From assembly GCA_963724985.1 (NCBI GenBank), contig CAVRWV010000014.1, forward strand, positions 1 through 64,000: a stretch of DNA of 64,000 nucleotides, written 5' to 3'. The notes beneath the pieces were generated by a model. The model saw only the letters and a program-made list of their open reading frames with translations, was not told the origin of the DNA and did no database searches. Source of the DNA: JAJPJE01 sp963724985 (lineage in GTDB: Bacteria > Acidobacteriota > Terriglobia > Terriglobales > Acidobacteriaceae). This document shows positions 45,143-54,307 of this stretch, in pieces. How positions within the stretch are numbered: the first letter of the stretch is position 1; each line of letters starts with the position of its first letter. Made by a program: the position numbers and the translations under genes.

Positions 45143-46531
45143 CTAAAACTTCGTTACTTCCGTGAAATTGAAGTCGCGAATCTTCATCGCCGGAACCACC
45201 ATGTCGAAAGACTCTTCGCCGCTCGCACGCACTGGTTCGCTCATCTCCAGAACATTGTTCAGGAATGTGACGACGCTCTGATTGAAGCGGAAATTTCGAA
45301 TGCCGCCGAAGATCTGGCCGCCCTTAACGTGGAATGTGCCGTCGCGAGTCATGCCGGTTAGGATCTTCTCGTACGGATCGACCTCGCGGATATACCACAG
45401 GCGCGTGACGAGGATTCCATCTTCGGTGCCCTTAACCATCTCGTCGATGGTGCGTTTCTTGCCGTCCGCACCGCCGGAGATGACGATATTCATTGGCGCT
45501 TCACCGACTTCGTTGGGGATGGGAAATCCGTGGCCGGTGGGACGCACCGGACCGAGCTTGTTCGCGAACTCGGACTTGCGCACCTTCTCTGCAGTGCCGC
45601 GAGCGTAGACGAGGCTGGTAACCACGCCGTTCTCGACCAGCTTTACCTGCTGCTTGCGCACGCCCTCGCCGTCGAACGGCGCGCCCGATTGCAGTGGGTG
45701 GTAGACATCGTCGGTAATCGAAATGTTTTCGCCGAAGAGCTTTGTGCCGACGCGATTGTTTAGAAACGAGCGCTCGTCGAGGATCGCCTGGCCGCCCCAG
45801 TCCCAGAACATGAAGCCCAGCAGGTCGAGAACTGCAGCAGGTTCGAGGATCACCGTGTACTTGCCCGGAGGGAGCTCTTTCGGGCCGGCAGATTCTTTGG
45901 CTTTTTCCGCTGCGACTTCGGCCAGCTCTACCGGATCGAAGTTGCGTGCGTCGGGAGAGTTGGCCTTCTGCCATCCGGAAGAATCCGGTGCAAGCATGGT
46001 GATCGAGCACTCGGCCGAGGTCTGCGTGTGATACGAGACCAGTCCGCGCGAATTGAGGATTGCATCGACCGACTCTGAAGTTGAGTAGATGCCGGCGGTC
46101 GTGAGCTTCTCTCTCTTCGCGACCTGTACAACCTTCTCGACCGCCGCGGCCCGCTCCTGAGGGCCGATGCTGGACGTCTCGAAGTAATTGCGTGCTGGAG
46201 CAGGGCCGTTTGGATCGAAAGCCGAAGCATCGGCCATCGGCAGCAAGTCGGGATCAGGCGCCTGAACCTTGGCAAGATTGGTTGCAGCTTCCACGACGCG
46301 GCGAATGCTGTCTTCGTCAAACTTGTTGGTGGTCGCGCGAGCGGTGCGGCCATCGAGATTCACGCGAACGGATAACGTGAAGTTTTCCTCAGAAACGTTC
46401 TGCGTGATGCCATTGTTGGCGAAGCGCGTGAGCGCGCTCTGTCCGCCGCCAATGAGCAGTTCGGTTTCGTCAGCATGGGAATGCTTGAGCACGCGGGAGA
46501 AAGTTTCTTGAGCTTTGTCGTTAGTAAGCAT
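45143..46531 (-). CDS. PmbA/TldE-type metalloprotease subunit
   Basis: ATG 46531 (MLTNDKAQETFSRVLKHSHA) is preferred to ATG 46552, whose seven extra residues come from repeat DNA. The TldD/PmbA fold is clear (FANNGITQNVSEENFTLSVRV, GGQIFGGIRNFRFNQSVVTFLNNVL). It lacks the HExxxH motif held by TldD, as expected for the PmbA/TldE partner. The TldD/TldE heterodimer degrades peptides and matures microcins. The matching TldD gene lies upstream on the same strand. Confidence 0.85.
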   Translation of the reverse strand: MLTNDKAQETFSRVLKHSHADETELLIGGGQSALTRFANNGITQNVSEENFTLSVRVNLDGRTARATTNKFDEDSIRRVVEAATNLAKVQAPDPDLLPMADASAFDPNGPAPARNYFETSSIGPQERAAAVEKVVQVAKREKLTTAGIYSTSESVDAILNSRGLVSYHTQTSAECSITMLAPDSSGWQKANSPDARNFDPVELAEVAAEKAKESAGPKELPPGKYTVILEPAAVLDLLGFMFWDWGGQAILDERSFLNNRVGTKLFGENISITDDVYHPLQSGAPFDGEGVRKQQVKLVENGVVTSLVYARGTAEKVRKSEFANKLGPVRPTGHGFPIPNEVGEAPMNIVISGGADGKKRTIDEMVKGTEDGILVTRLWYIREVDPYEKILTGMTRDGTFHVKGGQIFGGIRNFRFNQSVVTFLNNVLEMSEPVRASGEESFDMVVPAMKIRDFNFTEVTKF

Positions 46532-46559
46532 TTGGCATTCAGTAATCAGCACTCAGTAA

Positions 46560-46963
46560 TCAGCATTCAGTCCCGGAACGACGAACCTGGTTTCCCGGAT
46601 CTTGATTTCGTGCCTCATCAACCTTTCGAGCAAGGGACGAAAGCATCCTCTTCAACTCGACAACGTTATCGTTTAATCCCGAATAGTCATTTGTAGTCAC
46701 GAACCTAGATCTCGAGAGAGCAAGAAGTGATACTCCAGTTCGCTTGCCGAGCCAGTCGCAATCTGAAGGAAGCGGTGAAACTCGCCATTGCCACGTCGAC
46801 CGCATCCTTCCGCTATATTTGCTGCGATCGAAGCACTGCAGAAGCGGATCTGACTGACAAGCCCGTAAAGTTCTTCTCGCGGAAACTGTGCTGTCGCTTT
46901 GTATGAATTCAACGTCAATGAATGCGCCTTTTGCCAAACCTGCAAGTCTCGAAAGTTCTTCAT
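46560..46963 (-). CDS. Four-helix-bundle protein (23S rRNA intervening-sequence protein family), one frameshift
   Basis: The start MKNFRDLQVWQKAHSLTL is typical of the family. The bundle continues QIRFCSASIAANIAEGCGRRGNGEFHRFLQIATGSASELEYHFLLSRDLG; one missing base near 46705 then shifts the frame into FVTTNDYSGLNDNVVELKRMLSSLARKV. The repaired length, about 134 aa, is normal. Related proteins are encoded within 23S rRNA insertions or beside retroelements; here the gene sits between TldD and PmbA, surrounded by CAGT repeats. Function unknown. Confidence 0.75.
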
Positions 46964-47076
46964 CGCAACTCCGTGTAGATGAAATGAACCTGATACTTGC
47001 ACGTCCCCCGAAATCCGTAAGTGACCGCTATCAGCATCAACTGTTCTACGACTGAATGCTGATTGCTGAATAGTGA

Positions 47077-48549
47077 CTACTCGCTTTTGTATGCAGAACC
47101 AACTTTCACGCCCCGGAATCTCGCTGGTGCTGCACCGTGACCAGTTCCCATTACCTGTTGCGGCTGGCCTTTGCCGCAATTCGGAGTTCCCCACAAGGTC
47201 CATTGATCACGCGAGCAGATCGCATCCATCGAGTTCCAGAATTCAGTTGTGATTCCAGAGTATGACGGATTCTTCAGCATGCGTCCGAGTTTGCCGCCCT
47301 TGATCTCCCAGCCGATTTCGGTGCCGAACTGAAAGTTGTAACGCTTGTCATCGATCGACCAGGAACGATTCGTTTGGAAGAAGATGCCGTGATCGGTCGA
47401 CGCAATCAGCTGATCGAGAGTCAACGGTTTCGGTCCCGGAAGGATGCTGATGTTCGTCATGCGGATCATCGGAATGCGATTCCAGCCGTCCGCTCGCATG
47501 GTCCCGCCGGAACGCTCCGCGCCGATGGTGTGCGCGGTTTCGCGCGACGAAAGATATCCGGTGAAAAGACCGTTCGTAATTACGGGCGTGCACTGCGCGG
47601 GAACGCCTTCATCGTCGTACTTGAAGGTGCCGAGTCCCGGACCGTGCGCTTCGGTCGCGTCGGCCACGACGTTTACGATGTCGCTGCCATATTTCAGCTT
47701 GCGAAGCTTTTCCGTCGTCAGGAACGACATGCCGGCGAAATTCGCTTCCATGCCGAGCACGCGATCGAGTTCGATCGGATGGCCGATGGATTCGTGTATC
47801 TGCAAGCCGAGTTGAGATGAATCGAGAATGATGTCGAAATTGCCGACGGGGCACTGATCGGCCTTGTGCAACGCGACTGCTTCTTCGGCGATGCGGCGGG
47901 CGTTCTCCAGGAGTTTGAGTTCTTCGATCAGCTCGTAACCCTTGTCCTGCCACTGGCCGCCGAAGGAGTTCGGATACGAGCGCTTCATGATCTCGGTTCC
48001 GGAGAAGGCGTAGGCAGCGTATCCGGCGCCGACAGTCGTTTTGGTCTGGTGAATGTCGGAGCCGTCGGTGTTATAGAACCACTGTTCGTAGCGGCGGAAG
48101 TTCAGGTTGGCCTCGGCCAATGTGATTCCTGCTACGGCACGCAGTTCGGCATCGATCTTCAGTAGAAGGTCGATGTTCTGTTCTACCGAAGTGGCGAATG
48201 GATCGATGCGACACGGGCTCGCCCATTCGTCGACATAGGCTTTCTCGGGTGCGAGTCGCACGTCTTCCTGCTTCACATGCGCCGAGGACCGAGCGATCTC
48301 CAGGGCGCGGCCGGCGGTGATTTCGATGCCTTCACGGGTTAGATCTTCCGTGGCCGCGAAGCCCCAGGCGCCATTGGCGAGCACGCGGATGCCTGCGCCC
48401 AGCGATTCCGAGTCCGAGACATAGCCGACTTTGCCATTCTTGGTCGAAAGCGCCCGCTGGCGATCGTCGACGATACGGATTTCGGCGTATTGCACGCCTT
48501 GAGCGTGGCAGACGTCCAGAGCCCAACCAGCAATTTGCTTCATACTCAT
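47077..48549 (-). CDS. tldD: TldD-type metalloprotease
   Basis: The 490-aa protein starts MSMKQIAGWALDVCHAQG. The zinc site reads HESIGHPIELDRVLG (HExxxH), and the C terminus contains TNISILPGPKPLTLDQLIASTDHGIFF with FGTEIGWEIKGGKLG. With PmbA it forms the TldD/TldE protease in the cytoplasm. The gene is divergent from the Smr gene; the short gap between them contains the word GTTGTCAGTTGCTAGTTG. Confidence 0.88.
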   Translation of the reverse strand: MSMKQIAGWALDVCHAQGVQYAEIRIVDDRQRALSTKNGKVGYVSDSESLGAGIRVLANGAWGFAATEDLTREGIEITAGRALEIARSSAHVKQEDVRLAPEKAYVDEWASPCRIDPFATSVEQNIDLLLKIDAELRAVAGITLAEANLNFRRYEQWFYNTDGSDIHQTKTTVGAGYAAYAFSGTEIMKRSYPNSFGGQWQDKGYELIEELKLLENARRIAEEAVALHKADQCPVGNFDIILDSSQLGLQIHESIGHPIELDRVLGMEANFAGMSFLTTEKLRKLKYGSDIVNVVADATEAHGPGLGTFKYDDEGVPAQCTPVITNGLFTGYLSSRETAHTIGAERSGGTMRADGWNRIPMIRMTNISILPGPKPLTLDQLIASTDHGIFFQTNRSWSIDDKRYNFQFGTEIGWEIKGGKLGRMLKNPSYSGITTEFWNSMDAICSRDQWTLWGTPNCGKGQPQQVMGTGHGAAPARFRGVKVGSAYKSE

Positions 48550-48618
48550 CGCAGAACATAATAAGTTGTCAGTTGCTAGTTGTCAGTTGTCAGAAGGAAG
48601 GAAAAGATTCGAGATCCT

Positions 48619-48960
48619 GTGCTGATTAAGACCGTCAACCTGAAGCACGGAATGCCGTTGGTCCGCGAGGCGCTCGCGCAGCTTGAACGTGAGATGAACG
48701 TGGCGCGCCAGCAGGGTTGCGTGCTGCTGAAGATTGTCCACGGTTACGGCTCGCATGGTGTTGGCGGCGACATTCGCATCGCCGTGCAGAAGGAGTTGCG
48801 CGCAATGTGCGAGTCGGGCGGTTGCGCGGGCGTGATCTTCGGGGAAGACTGGCGAATCTCGAACGAGGCTGCTTGGCAGTTGCTGCAGAAGCACAAGTCA
48901 CTGAAACAGGATTCGGATCTGGGACGAAGTAATCGTGGGATCACCGTTGTCGTTCTATGA
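48619..48960 (+). CDS. Smr-domain protein
   Basis: A GTG at 48619 (VLIKTVNLKHGMPLVREAL) fits the family start, with AAGGAAGG 12 nt before it; a TTG at 48580 would read the repeat DNA. The Smr core is LKHGMPLVREALAQLEREM and VLLKIVHGYGSHGVGG, in which the HGxGxHG-like loop carries the residues of nucleases related to MutS2. The C-terminal 50 residues are polar. Ends 6 nt into the convergent membrane-protein gene. Confidence 0.78.
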   Translation: MLIKTVNLKHGMPLVREALAQLEREMNVARQQGCVLLKIVHGYGSHGVGGDIRIAVQKELRAMCESGGCAGVIFGEDWRISNEAAWQLLQKHKSLKQDSDLGRSNRGITVVVL

Positions 48961-49341
48961 ATCTGCCTGGGAAGAAGCGCGCACGCCAGTGAGGCGCCAG
49001 GAAATCAGTCCGCCGGCATAAACCGGAATCATGGCGGACGCGATCATGATGAACTCGAATGGAAACAGGTTGTGAGTCGTTGGGTCCTTCATCCAATCGA
49101 AAGCGATTAGCAGTGTGTTCCCGAGACACATGCCGAGCACGATGCAGGCGCAAAGCTTGGCGGTATGACCGGTGGCACGAAATGTAGCAGCGAAACCGGC
49201 GATCAATAGAGTGATCACCATCGGCCAGAAGCCAGGCATTCTATGTTCGCGCACCGAATAAGGTAGATAAGGATGAAAGAAGAGGAAGTGAAGTACCACG
49301 CCCTCGCAAATCGCGATGATGTATCGAGTCTTTGTGCTCAC
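48955..49341 (-). CDS. Small membrane protein, four TM helices
   Basis: The 128-aa product has segments IIAICEGVVLHFLFF, FWPMVITLLIAGFAATF, LCACIVLGMCLGNTLLIAF and FIMIASAMIPVYAGGLISW. Nothing else identifies it. The 3' end overlaps the Smr gene by 6 nt. Confidence 0.6.
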   Translation of the reverse strand: MSTKTRYIIAICEGVVLHFLFFHPYLPYSVREHRMPGFWPMVITLLIAGFAATFRATGHTAKLCACIVLGMCLGNTLLIAFDWMKDPTTHNLFPFEFIMIASAMIPVYAGGLISWRLTGVRASSQADS

Positions 49342-49424
49342 CCGAAGTCCCTCAGCAAGATGGATTGAGGCATTATGGAGAGAATTGCCGCCTGGAGCGA
49401 GTAATCAGCCAGATGCTGAGCAGC

Positions 49425-50192
49425 TTAGGTGCTTTCGGCGAAGCCGCTGCGGCGCTGGTCAGCGCGTCGAACGCGAACGGTAACGTTCTTAAGGTGCTCG
49501 ATCCTGTAAGGCAAAGAGGGCATCTGCCGCTGATATTCAAATAGGACCTCGAGAACTTCGTATCGAACATTCATTCCAACCCCGCCCGGCTGAAGTAGTA
49601 CGAAATCGCTCGCGCGCGGCAGCGGATAATTGGCATGGATGCCGATAATTCCAACCCTCTCGCCGGTTTCGACGTCGATAAACTCGATGCAATCGTCGGC
49701 GGTTCGTCCACGGTGGCGTTCTTCGAATCCAGGAGTAGTAGGAAGAGGACGCGTTGCGTGCGGTGATTTCAGGTGCTCGCGGATGGCATTTAGTTCCAGC
49801 CCGCCCTTTGCAAGAAGCTTTGCCGCGAACGTCCCTTGCTTGCGCAAAAGGCCAAGTAGCATGTGCTCGACTCCAATGTGCCGGTCGCGCAGGCGTTCCG
49901 CTTCTTCTGCGGAGTAAGCCAGAACTCGCTTGGATTCGTTGCTCAGTGGAAGGTCGACGGAAGTTGGCAGCTTCGGCTGTCCCTGATTTCTCACAGCAGC
50001 TTCAGATTCGATCTGCTGACGAATCGACAGCGCCTGCTCTTGATTGATGAAGTCGAGCAAAAGACCGGCTTCTTCCCGAACTAGTCCCAGCAAAAGATGT
50101 TGAGTCTCGATGTATGAGTCGCCGAGTTGGCTAGCTTCGTAGCGTGCGAAGAAGATCACGCGGCGTGCGCGTTCTGTGTATCGCTCGAACAT
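49425..50192 (-). CDS. Stand-alone Clp N-domain protein
   Basis: Residues 1-140 hold two ClpC/ClpA-type N repeats (FERYTERARRVIFFARYEASQLGD ... ETQHLLLGLVREE and SVDLPLSNESKRVLAYSAEEAERLRDRHIGVEHMLLGLLRKQG). No AAA+ module follows; the last 110 residues (ECIEFIDVETGERVGIIGIHANYPLP) are unknown to me. Isolated Clp N domains can serve as adaptors or binders of phosphoarginine proteins. The start MFERYTERARRVIFFARYEA matches the ClpC N terminus, so the gene is not 5' truncated. Confidence 0.82.
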   Translation of the reverse strand: MFERYTERARRVIFFARYEASQLGDSYIETQHLLLGLVREEAGLLLDFINQEQALSIRQQIESEAAVRNQGQPKLPTSVDLPLSNESKRVLAYSAEEAERLRDRHIGVEHMLLGLLRKQGTFAAKLLAKGGLELNAIREHLKSPHATRPLPTTPGFEERHRGRTADDCIEFIDVETGERVGIIGIHANYPLPRASDFVLLQPGGVGMNVRYEVLEVLFEYQRQMPSLPYRIEHLKNVTVRVRRADQRRSGFAEST

Positions 50193-50266
50193 GAATTCAG
50201 ATCGCAGGAGAGGCTATCACAGGAATCCGGATCAGGACGATTCGTGTGGAGTTTGTCCAGAAAGGA

Positions 50267-50293
50267 AAAGGGCGACCTGCGCGGCCGCCCTTT
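50267..50293 (-). terminator. Rho-independent terminator after ahcY
   Basis: Arms AAAGGGCG and CGCCCTTT close an 11-nt GC-rich loop; on the minus strand the hairpin is followed by TTCCTTTC. It stands 43 nt after the ahcY stop. Confidence 0.7.
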
Positions 50294-50335
50294 GGTATTT
50301 TCTGACTACTAGCTACTGATCACTGGCTACTGCTG

Positions 50336-51613
50336 TTATGTTCCTTCCGACCAGCCTGACAGGTACTCTTCCTGTTCGGGACTGAGGCGGTCGATCTTGA
50401 TGCCCATCGACTCGAGCTTCAGCTTGGCGACGCGCTTGTCGAGGTCTTCGGGAACGCGGTAGACCTTCTTCTCGAGCTTGTCGTGGTTCTTCACCATGTA
50501 TTCGACCGACAGAGCCTGGTCAGCGAAGCTCATGTCCATGACTGACGGCGGATGGCCCTCGGCCGCGGCCAGGTTGATCAAGCGGCCTTCGCCCAGCAGG
50601 TTGATCTTGCGTCCGTCCTTCAGCGAGTACTCCTCGACGAAGGTACGCGTGGTGCGCTTAGAAGAGGAGAGCTTTTCCAGCGCCGGAATGTCGATCTCGA
50701 CGTTGAAGTGGCCTGAGTTCGAGATGATTGCGCCGTCCTTCATCAGTTCGAAGTGTTCTTTCGCGAGCACGTTCTTGTTGCCCGTGACGCTGCAGAAGAC
50801 GTCGCCGATCTTGGCGGCTTCGTGCATGGACATGACGCGGAAGCCGTCCATCACTGCTTCGAGCGCCTTCGTCGGATCGATTTCCGTGACAATGACTTCG
50901 GCGCCCTGACCACGAGCGCGACTGGCCAATCCGCGACCGCACCAGCCGTAGCCGGCGACGACGAACTTGCTGCCAGCAAGCAGGAAGTTGGTAGCGCGAA
51001 TAATGCCGTCGATCGTCGACTGACCGGTGCCGTAGCGATTGTCGAAGAGGTGCTTGGTGTCGGCGTCGTTCACGGCGACGATCGGATATTTCAACACGCC
51101 GTCTTTCGCCATGGCACGCAGGCGGATGACGCCGGTAGTTGTTTCTTCGGTGCCGCCGATGATGCCGTCGATCACGTCGGTACGCTTGGTAAGCGCGATG
51201 CTGACCAGGTCAGCGCCGTCATCCATGGTGATGTGCGGTTTGTGATCGAGCGCGGACATGATGTGCGAGTAGTAGGTGTTGTTGTCCTCGCCCTTGATCG
51301 CGAACACGGGAATGTTGTAGTCGCGTACCAGGCAAGCGGCCACGTCGTCCTGCGTAGAAAGCGGGTTGGAGGCGCAGAGTGCGACATCGGCGCCGCCGTC
51401 GCGCAGCGTGATCATCAGGTTAGCGGTCTCGGCGGTCACGTGCAGGCAAGCCGAGATGCGAATGTCTTTGAGTGGCTGATTCTTGATGAAGTCCTTGCGG
51501 ATAATCTGCAGAACCTTCATCGACTGGTTGGCCCACTCGATGCGCTTCTTACCCAGATCCGCTACTTCGAAATTCTTAACGTCACAGGGAATGTTGGTGG
51601 TTGTGCTTGCCAT
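50336..51613 (-). CDS. ahcY: S-adenosylhomocysteine hydrolase
   Basis: The 425-aa protein starts after TAGGAGATT. The NAD site is in VVAGYGWCGRGLASRARGQG, the substrate site includes LHVTAETANLMITLRDGGADV and DDGADLV, and the C terminus ends DRLSPEQEEYLSGW. It splits S-adenosylhomocysteine to adenosine and homocysteine in the methylation cycle. MetK follows upstream on the same strand, so the window holds both ends of the SAM cycle. Complete. Confidence 0.95.
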   Translation of the reverse strand: MASTTTNIPCDVKNFEVADLGKKRIEWANQSMKVLQIIRKDFIKNQPLKDIRISACLHVTAETANLMITLRDGGADVALCASNPLSTQDDVAACLVRDYNIPVFAIKGEDNNTYYSHIMSALDHKPHITMDDGADLVSIALTKRTDVIDGIIGGTEETTTGVIRLRAMAKDGVLKYPIVAVNDADTKHLFDNRYGTGQSTIDGIIRATNFLLAGSKFVVAGYGWCGRGLASRARGQGAEVIVTEIDPTKALEAVMDGFRVMSMHEAAKIGDVFCSVTGNKNVLAKEHFELMKDGAIISNSGHFNVEIDIPALEKLSSSKRTTRTFVEEYSLKDGRKINLLGEGRLINLAAAEGHPPSVMDMSFADQALSVEYMVKNHDKLEKKVYRVPEDLDKRVAKLKLESMGIKIDRLSPEQEEYLSGWSEGT

Positions 51614-51746
51614 AATCTCCTATTTAACAACAGCTCGCGGGCCGTGGGGAATAATTGCCGTGACTCGGGACGGGGGTGATTGCTTCCCCCACCCCTACGC
51701 CAAAAGAAGGCTAGAGGGTGGGCCACCCAAAACCTTTGTGGGGGTC

Positions 51747-51809
51747 GGGCGCACACAAGGTGCGCCCTTTTCACACCATCTCCCCTCAGGTCCATACGGA
51801 CCGGGGGAG
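51747..51809 (-). terminator. Two strong hairpins between metK and ahcY
   Basis: GGGCGCAC/GTGCGCCC (51747-51767) and CTCCCC-x-GGTCC/GGACC-GGGGAG (51780-51809) fold tightly 14 nt after the metK stop. On the minus strand neither has a clear U-run, so they may end or protect the metK mRNA rather than be classical terminators; the first has TTTTC on its plus-strand side. Confidence 0.5.
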
Positions 51810-51822
51810 CGTTGCAAGGTCG

Positions 51823-53001
51823 TTAATTCTTGGCGTGCACGGCAGCTTCGGCGCCAGCAGTGGCGCGCAGAGCAGCCGCTTTGTCGGTAGCTTCCCAGGT
51901 GAAATCGCGATCGTTGCGGCCGAAGTGGCCGTAAGCAGCCGTCTTCTTGTAGATCGGACGACGCAGCTTCAACGACTCGATGATGCCCTTGGGGGTCAGG
52001 TGGAAGTTCGCGCGAATTGCTTCGGCGATCTTCTCATCGGAGACCTTGCCAGTTCCAAAAGTCTCGACCAGAACGCTGACCGGCTCTGCAACGCCGATCG
52101 CGTAGGCGAGTTGCACTTCGCAGCGGTCCGCGAGTCCAGCGGCCACGACGTTTTTGGCGATGTAGCGGGCCATGTAGGCTGCGGAGCGATCGACCTTGGT
52201 CGGATCCTTGCCGCTGAATGCGCCGCCACCGTGACGGCCCATGCCGCCGTAGGTGTCGACGATGATCTTGCGCCCGGTCAGGCCGGTGTCGCCCATCGGG
52301 CCGCCGATCACGAAACGTCCAGTCGGATTGATGTGGTACTTGGTATCGGCGTCGAGCAGCTCGGCGGGAATCGTCGCCTGGATCACGTGCTTCAGAATGT
52401 CGGCGCGAAGTTCTTCGTTGGAGACGGTCTCAGCGTGCTGCGTTGAGATGACGACGGCGTCTACGCGGTAGGGCTTGCCGTTCTCGTCGTATTCCACTGT
52501 GACTTGGGATTTGCCGTCGGGCCGGAGATAAGGAAGCGTGCCATTCTTGCGAACTTCGGTGAGTCTTAAGGTGAGCTTGTGTGCCAGCGCGATAGGCAAC
52601 GGCATCAGCTCTGCTGTTTCGTTGGTGGCGTAACCGAACATCATGCCCTGATCGCCGGCGCCGCCTACATCCACGCCCATGGCGATGTCGCCGGACTGCT
52701 TGTTGATGCTGGAGATCACGGCGCAGGTGTTCGAATCGAAGCCGTAAAGAGCATTGTCGTAGCCGATGGCCGCGACCACGCCGCGTACCAGGCTCTGGAA
52801 ATCAACGTAGGCTTTGGTGGTAATTTCACCAGCGATTACGACGAGGCCGGTGGCGGTGAGAGTTTCGCAGGCCACGCGGCTGTAAGGATCCTGCTCGATG
52901 CACGCATCTAAAATGGCGTCGGAGATCTGATCGGCAATCTTGTCCGGGTGACCTTCGGTCACGGATTCGGACGTAAATAGGTAACGCTTCTTGGAAGACA
53001 A
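51823..53001 (-). CDS. metK: S-adenosylmethionine synthetase
   Basis: The 392-aa protein begins MSSKKRYLFTSESVTEGHPDKIADQ. GAGDQGMMFGYA and the P-loop-like GGGAFSGKDPTKVDRSAAYMAR are the two family signatures, and ISTQHAE follows in place. It makes SAM from methionine and ATP in the cytoplasm. A Gly/Lys-rich Shine-Dalgarno (AGGAGG) precedes ATG. Complete. Confidence 0.96.
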   Translation of the reverse strand: MSSKKRYLFTSESVTEGHPDKIADQISDAILDACIEQDPYSRVACETLTATGLVVIAGEITTKAYVDFQSLVRGVVAAIGYDNALYGFDSNTCAVISSINKQSGDIAMGVDVGGAGDQGMMFGYATNETAELMPLPIALAHKLTLRLTEVRKNGTLPYLRPDGKSQVTVEYDENGKPYRVDAVVISTQHAETVSNEELRADILKHVIQATIPAELLDADTKYHINPTGRFVIGGPMGDTGLTGRKIIVDTYGGMGRHGGGAFSGKDPTKVDRSAAYMARYIAKNVVAAGLADRCEVQLAYAIGVAEPVSVLVETFGTGKVSDEKIAEAIRANFHLTPKGIIESLKLRRPIYKKTAAYGHFGRNDRDFTWEATDKAAALRATAGAEAAVHAKN

Positions 53002-53229
53002 AGGTTGCTTCCTCCTGGATGACTTTGGACGCTACAACAGAGAGGAACGACAGCGTAGGCCGCAAAATCGAATTAAGCGTCTTCCAACTTACCAGAGAAC
53101 TCGGGCGAACTCAAACAGTTCTTACGCCTGCAACAGCTTACAAGTGAACGCGGCTTGCACGTGAGAGCATCGAACAGCAGGATTTTGTCACGGAAATGCG
53201 TACTGCTGGAGCGAACGGAGCAGTGTTCT

Positions 53230-54093
53230 TTATTGGTCTTCGGATTGGAATTCAAACTTACTCGGACTGAAGACGATGGTGCGGACTTTACCGGGACCGC
53301 CAATGTCGGGCAGCGTGGCGCCGTTGTAGGTTACTTCGACTCCACCGGCGTTGCCGACAGTGAGTGTGATCCGCCGTGAAGCAGTGACGTGTTTCTCGGA
53401 AGCGGCGGGAAGCGTTTCTGAAAAGACAGTCTTTCCGTCGGCAATGGCCTGAACCCAGGATTCTTCACTGGTGCGGATGACGAGATCGACCGAGGATTTG
53501 GTGGCTGTCTCGGTTGCATCGGTTTTCAATGCCGCGGGACTCACAGTACTTGGAGGTGCGCCCTTGGCCGGTGTGCTTTCCAGGGGTTTCGGCGTCGTCA
53601 CTTTTGCCGTTTGAAGCTTCTGGTCCGCAGGAAGCGTTTCAACCGGTGGTGTGCTGATTGCAGCGACTGCTGCGGTTGCTGCGCTGCTCTCTTTTTCGGC
53701 CTTTCGATGGTTGTGGTAGGTCCAGCCACCGTATCCGATCGCAACAACCAGAACGAGGACCACGATCGTTGTCCAGGAGATCGTTCCTTCTTCGTCTAGC
53801 TGCCGTGCAGGTCTCTCGGGAACATCTGCAATTTGAGGAAGGTTATTGATGGGCTCCTCCGGTCCGGTGGCAGCGACGTAATCGGCCACGGCCTGTTCCT
53901 CATCGATGCCGAGGAACTTAGCGTAGGAGCGAATGAATCCTTTATTGAAGATGCCGCCAGGGAGGAGATCGAATTTCTCGTCTTCGATCGCTTTGAGCAT
54001 CCGAGTGCTGATTTTGGTGGCAGTCGCAATCTGGTCGAGCGAGATACCGCGTAGCTCGCGTTCGCGCCGCAGTTTTTCACCAAAACCGGCCAA
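53230..54093 (-). CDS. RodZ-like HTH/TM protein
   Basis: Residues 1-80 are a Cro/CI-type HTH (LRRERELRGISLDQIATATKIS ... NKGFIRSYAKFLGIDEE), then a TM helix (TTIVVLVLVVAIGYGGW), a Ser/Thr/Pro/Ala-rich linker and a C-terminal DUF4115 domain (VDLVIRTSEESWVQAIADGKTVF). This is the order of RodZ, which links MreB to the inner membrane. Length 287 aa is typical. Confidence 0.85.
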   Translation of the reverse strand: MAGFGEKLRRERELRGISLDQIATATKISTRMLKAIEDEKFDLLPGGIFNKGFIRSYAKFLGIDEEQAVADYVAATGPEEPINNLPQIADVPERPARQLDEEGTISWTTIVVLVLVVAIGYGGWTYHNHRKAEKESSAATAAVAAISTPPVETLPADQKLQTAKVTTPKPLESTPAKGAPPSTVSPAALKTDATETATKSSVDLVIRTSEESWVQAIADGKTVFSETLPAASEKHVTASRRITLTVGNAGGVEVTYNGATLPDIGGPGKVRTIVFSPSKFEFQSEDQ

Positions 54094-54307
54094 AAAAGCC
54101 TCTTACGACTGGTAAAGTGGAATGCACCCAGATGATAGGTACTGGGGTTGCGAGTGTCAAACACACAAGTCACTGCATGTTGCTGAATTTTAAGCTATAA
54201 GACCGTGGCCCAAGGAGTGACATCGGTAACTTACCTGTATTGCTGTGGGACTTGTCCGAAAATATAATTCGCCGAATAGCCCGGAGTATGGGCCCGGATC
54301 CCCATTG

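Noticed and set aside
51614..51822. Possible SAH or SAM riboswitch between metK and ahcY
   Set aside because: The only riboswitch-like word (GGGGGAGCGTTGCAAGG) lies on the plus strand, opposite to both genes; the minus strand shows ordinary hairpins near the metK stop.
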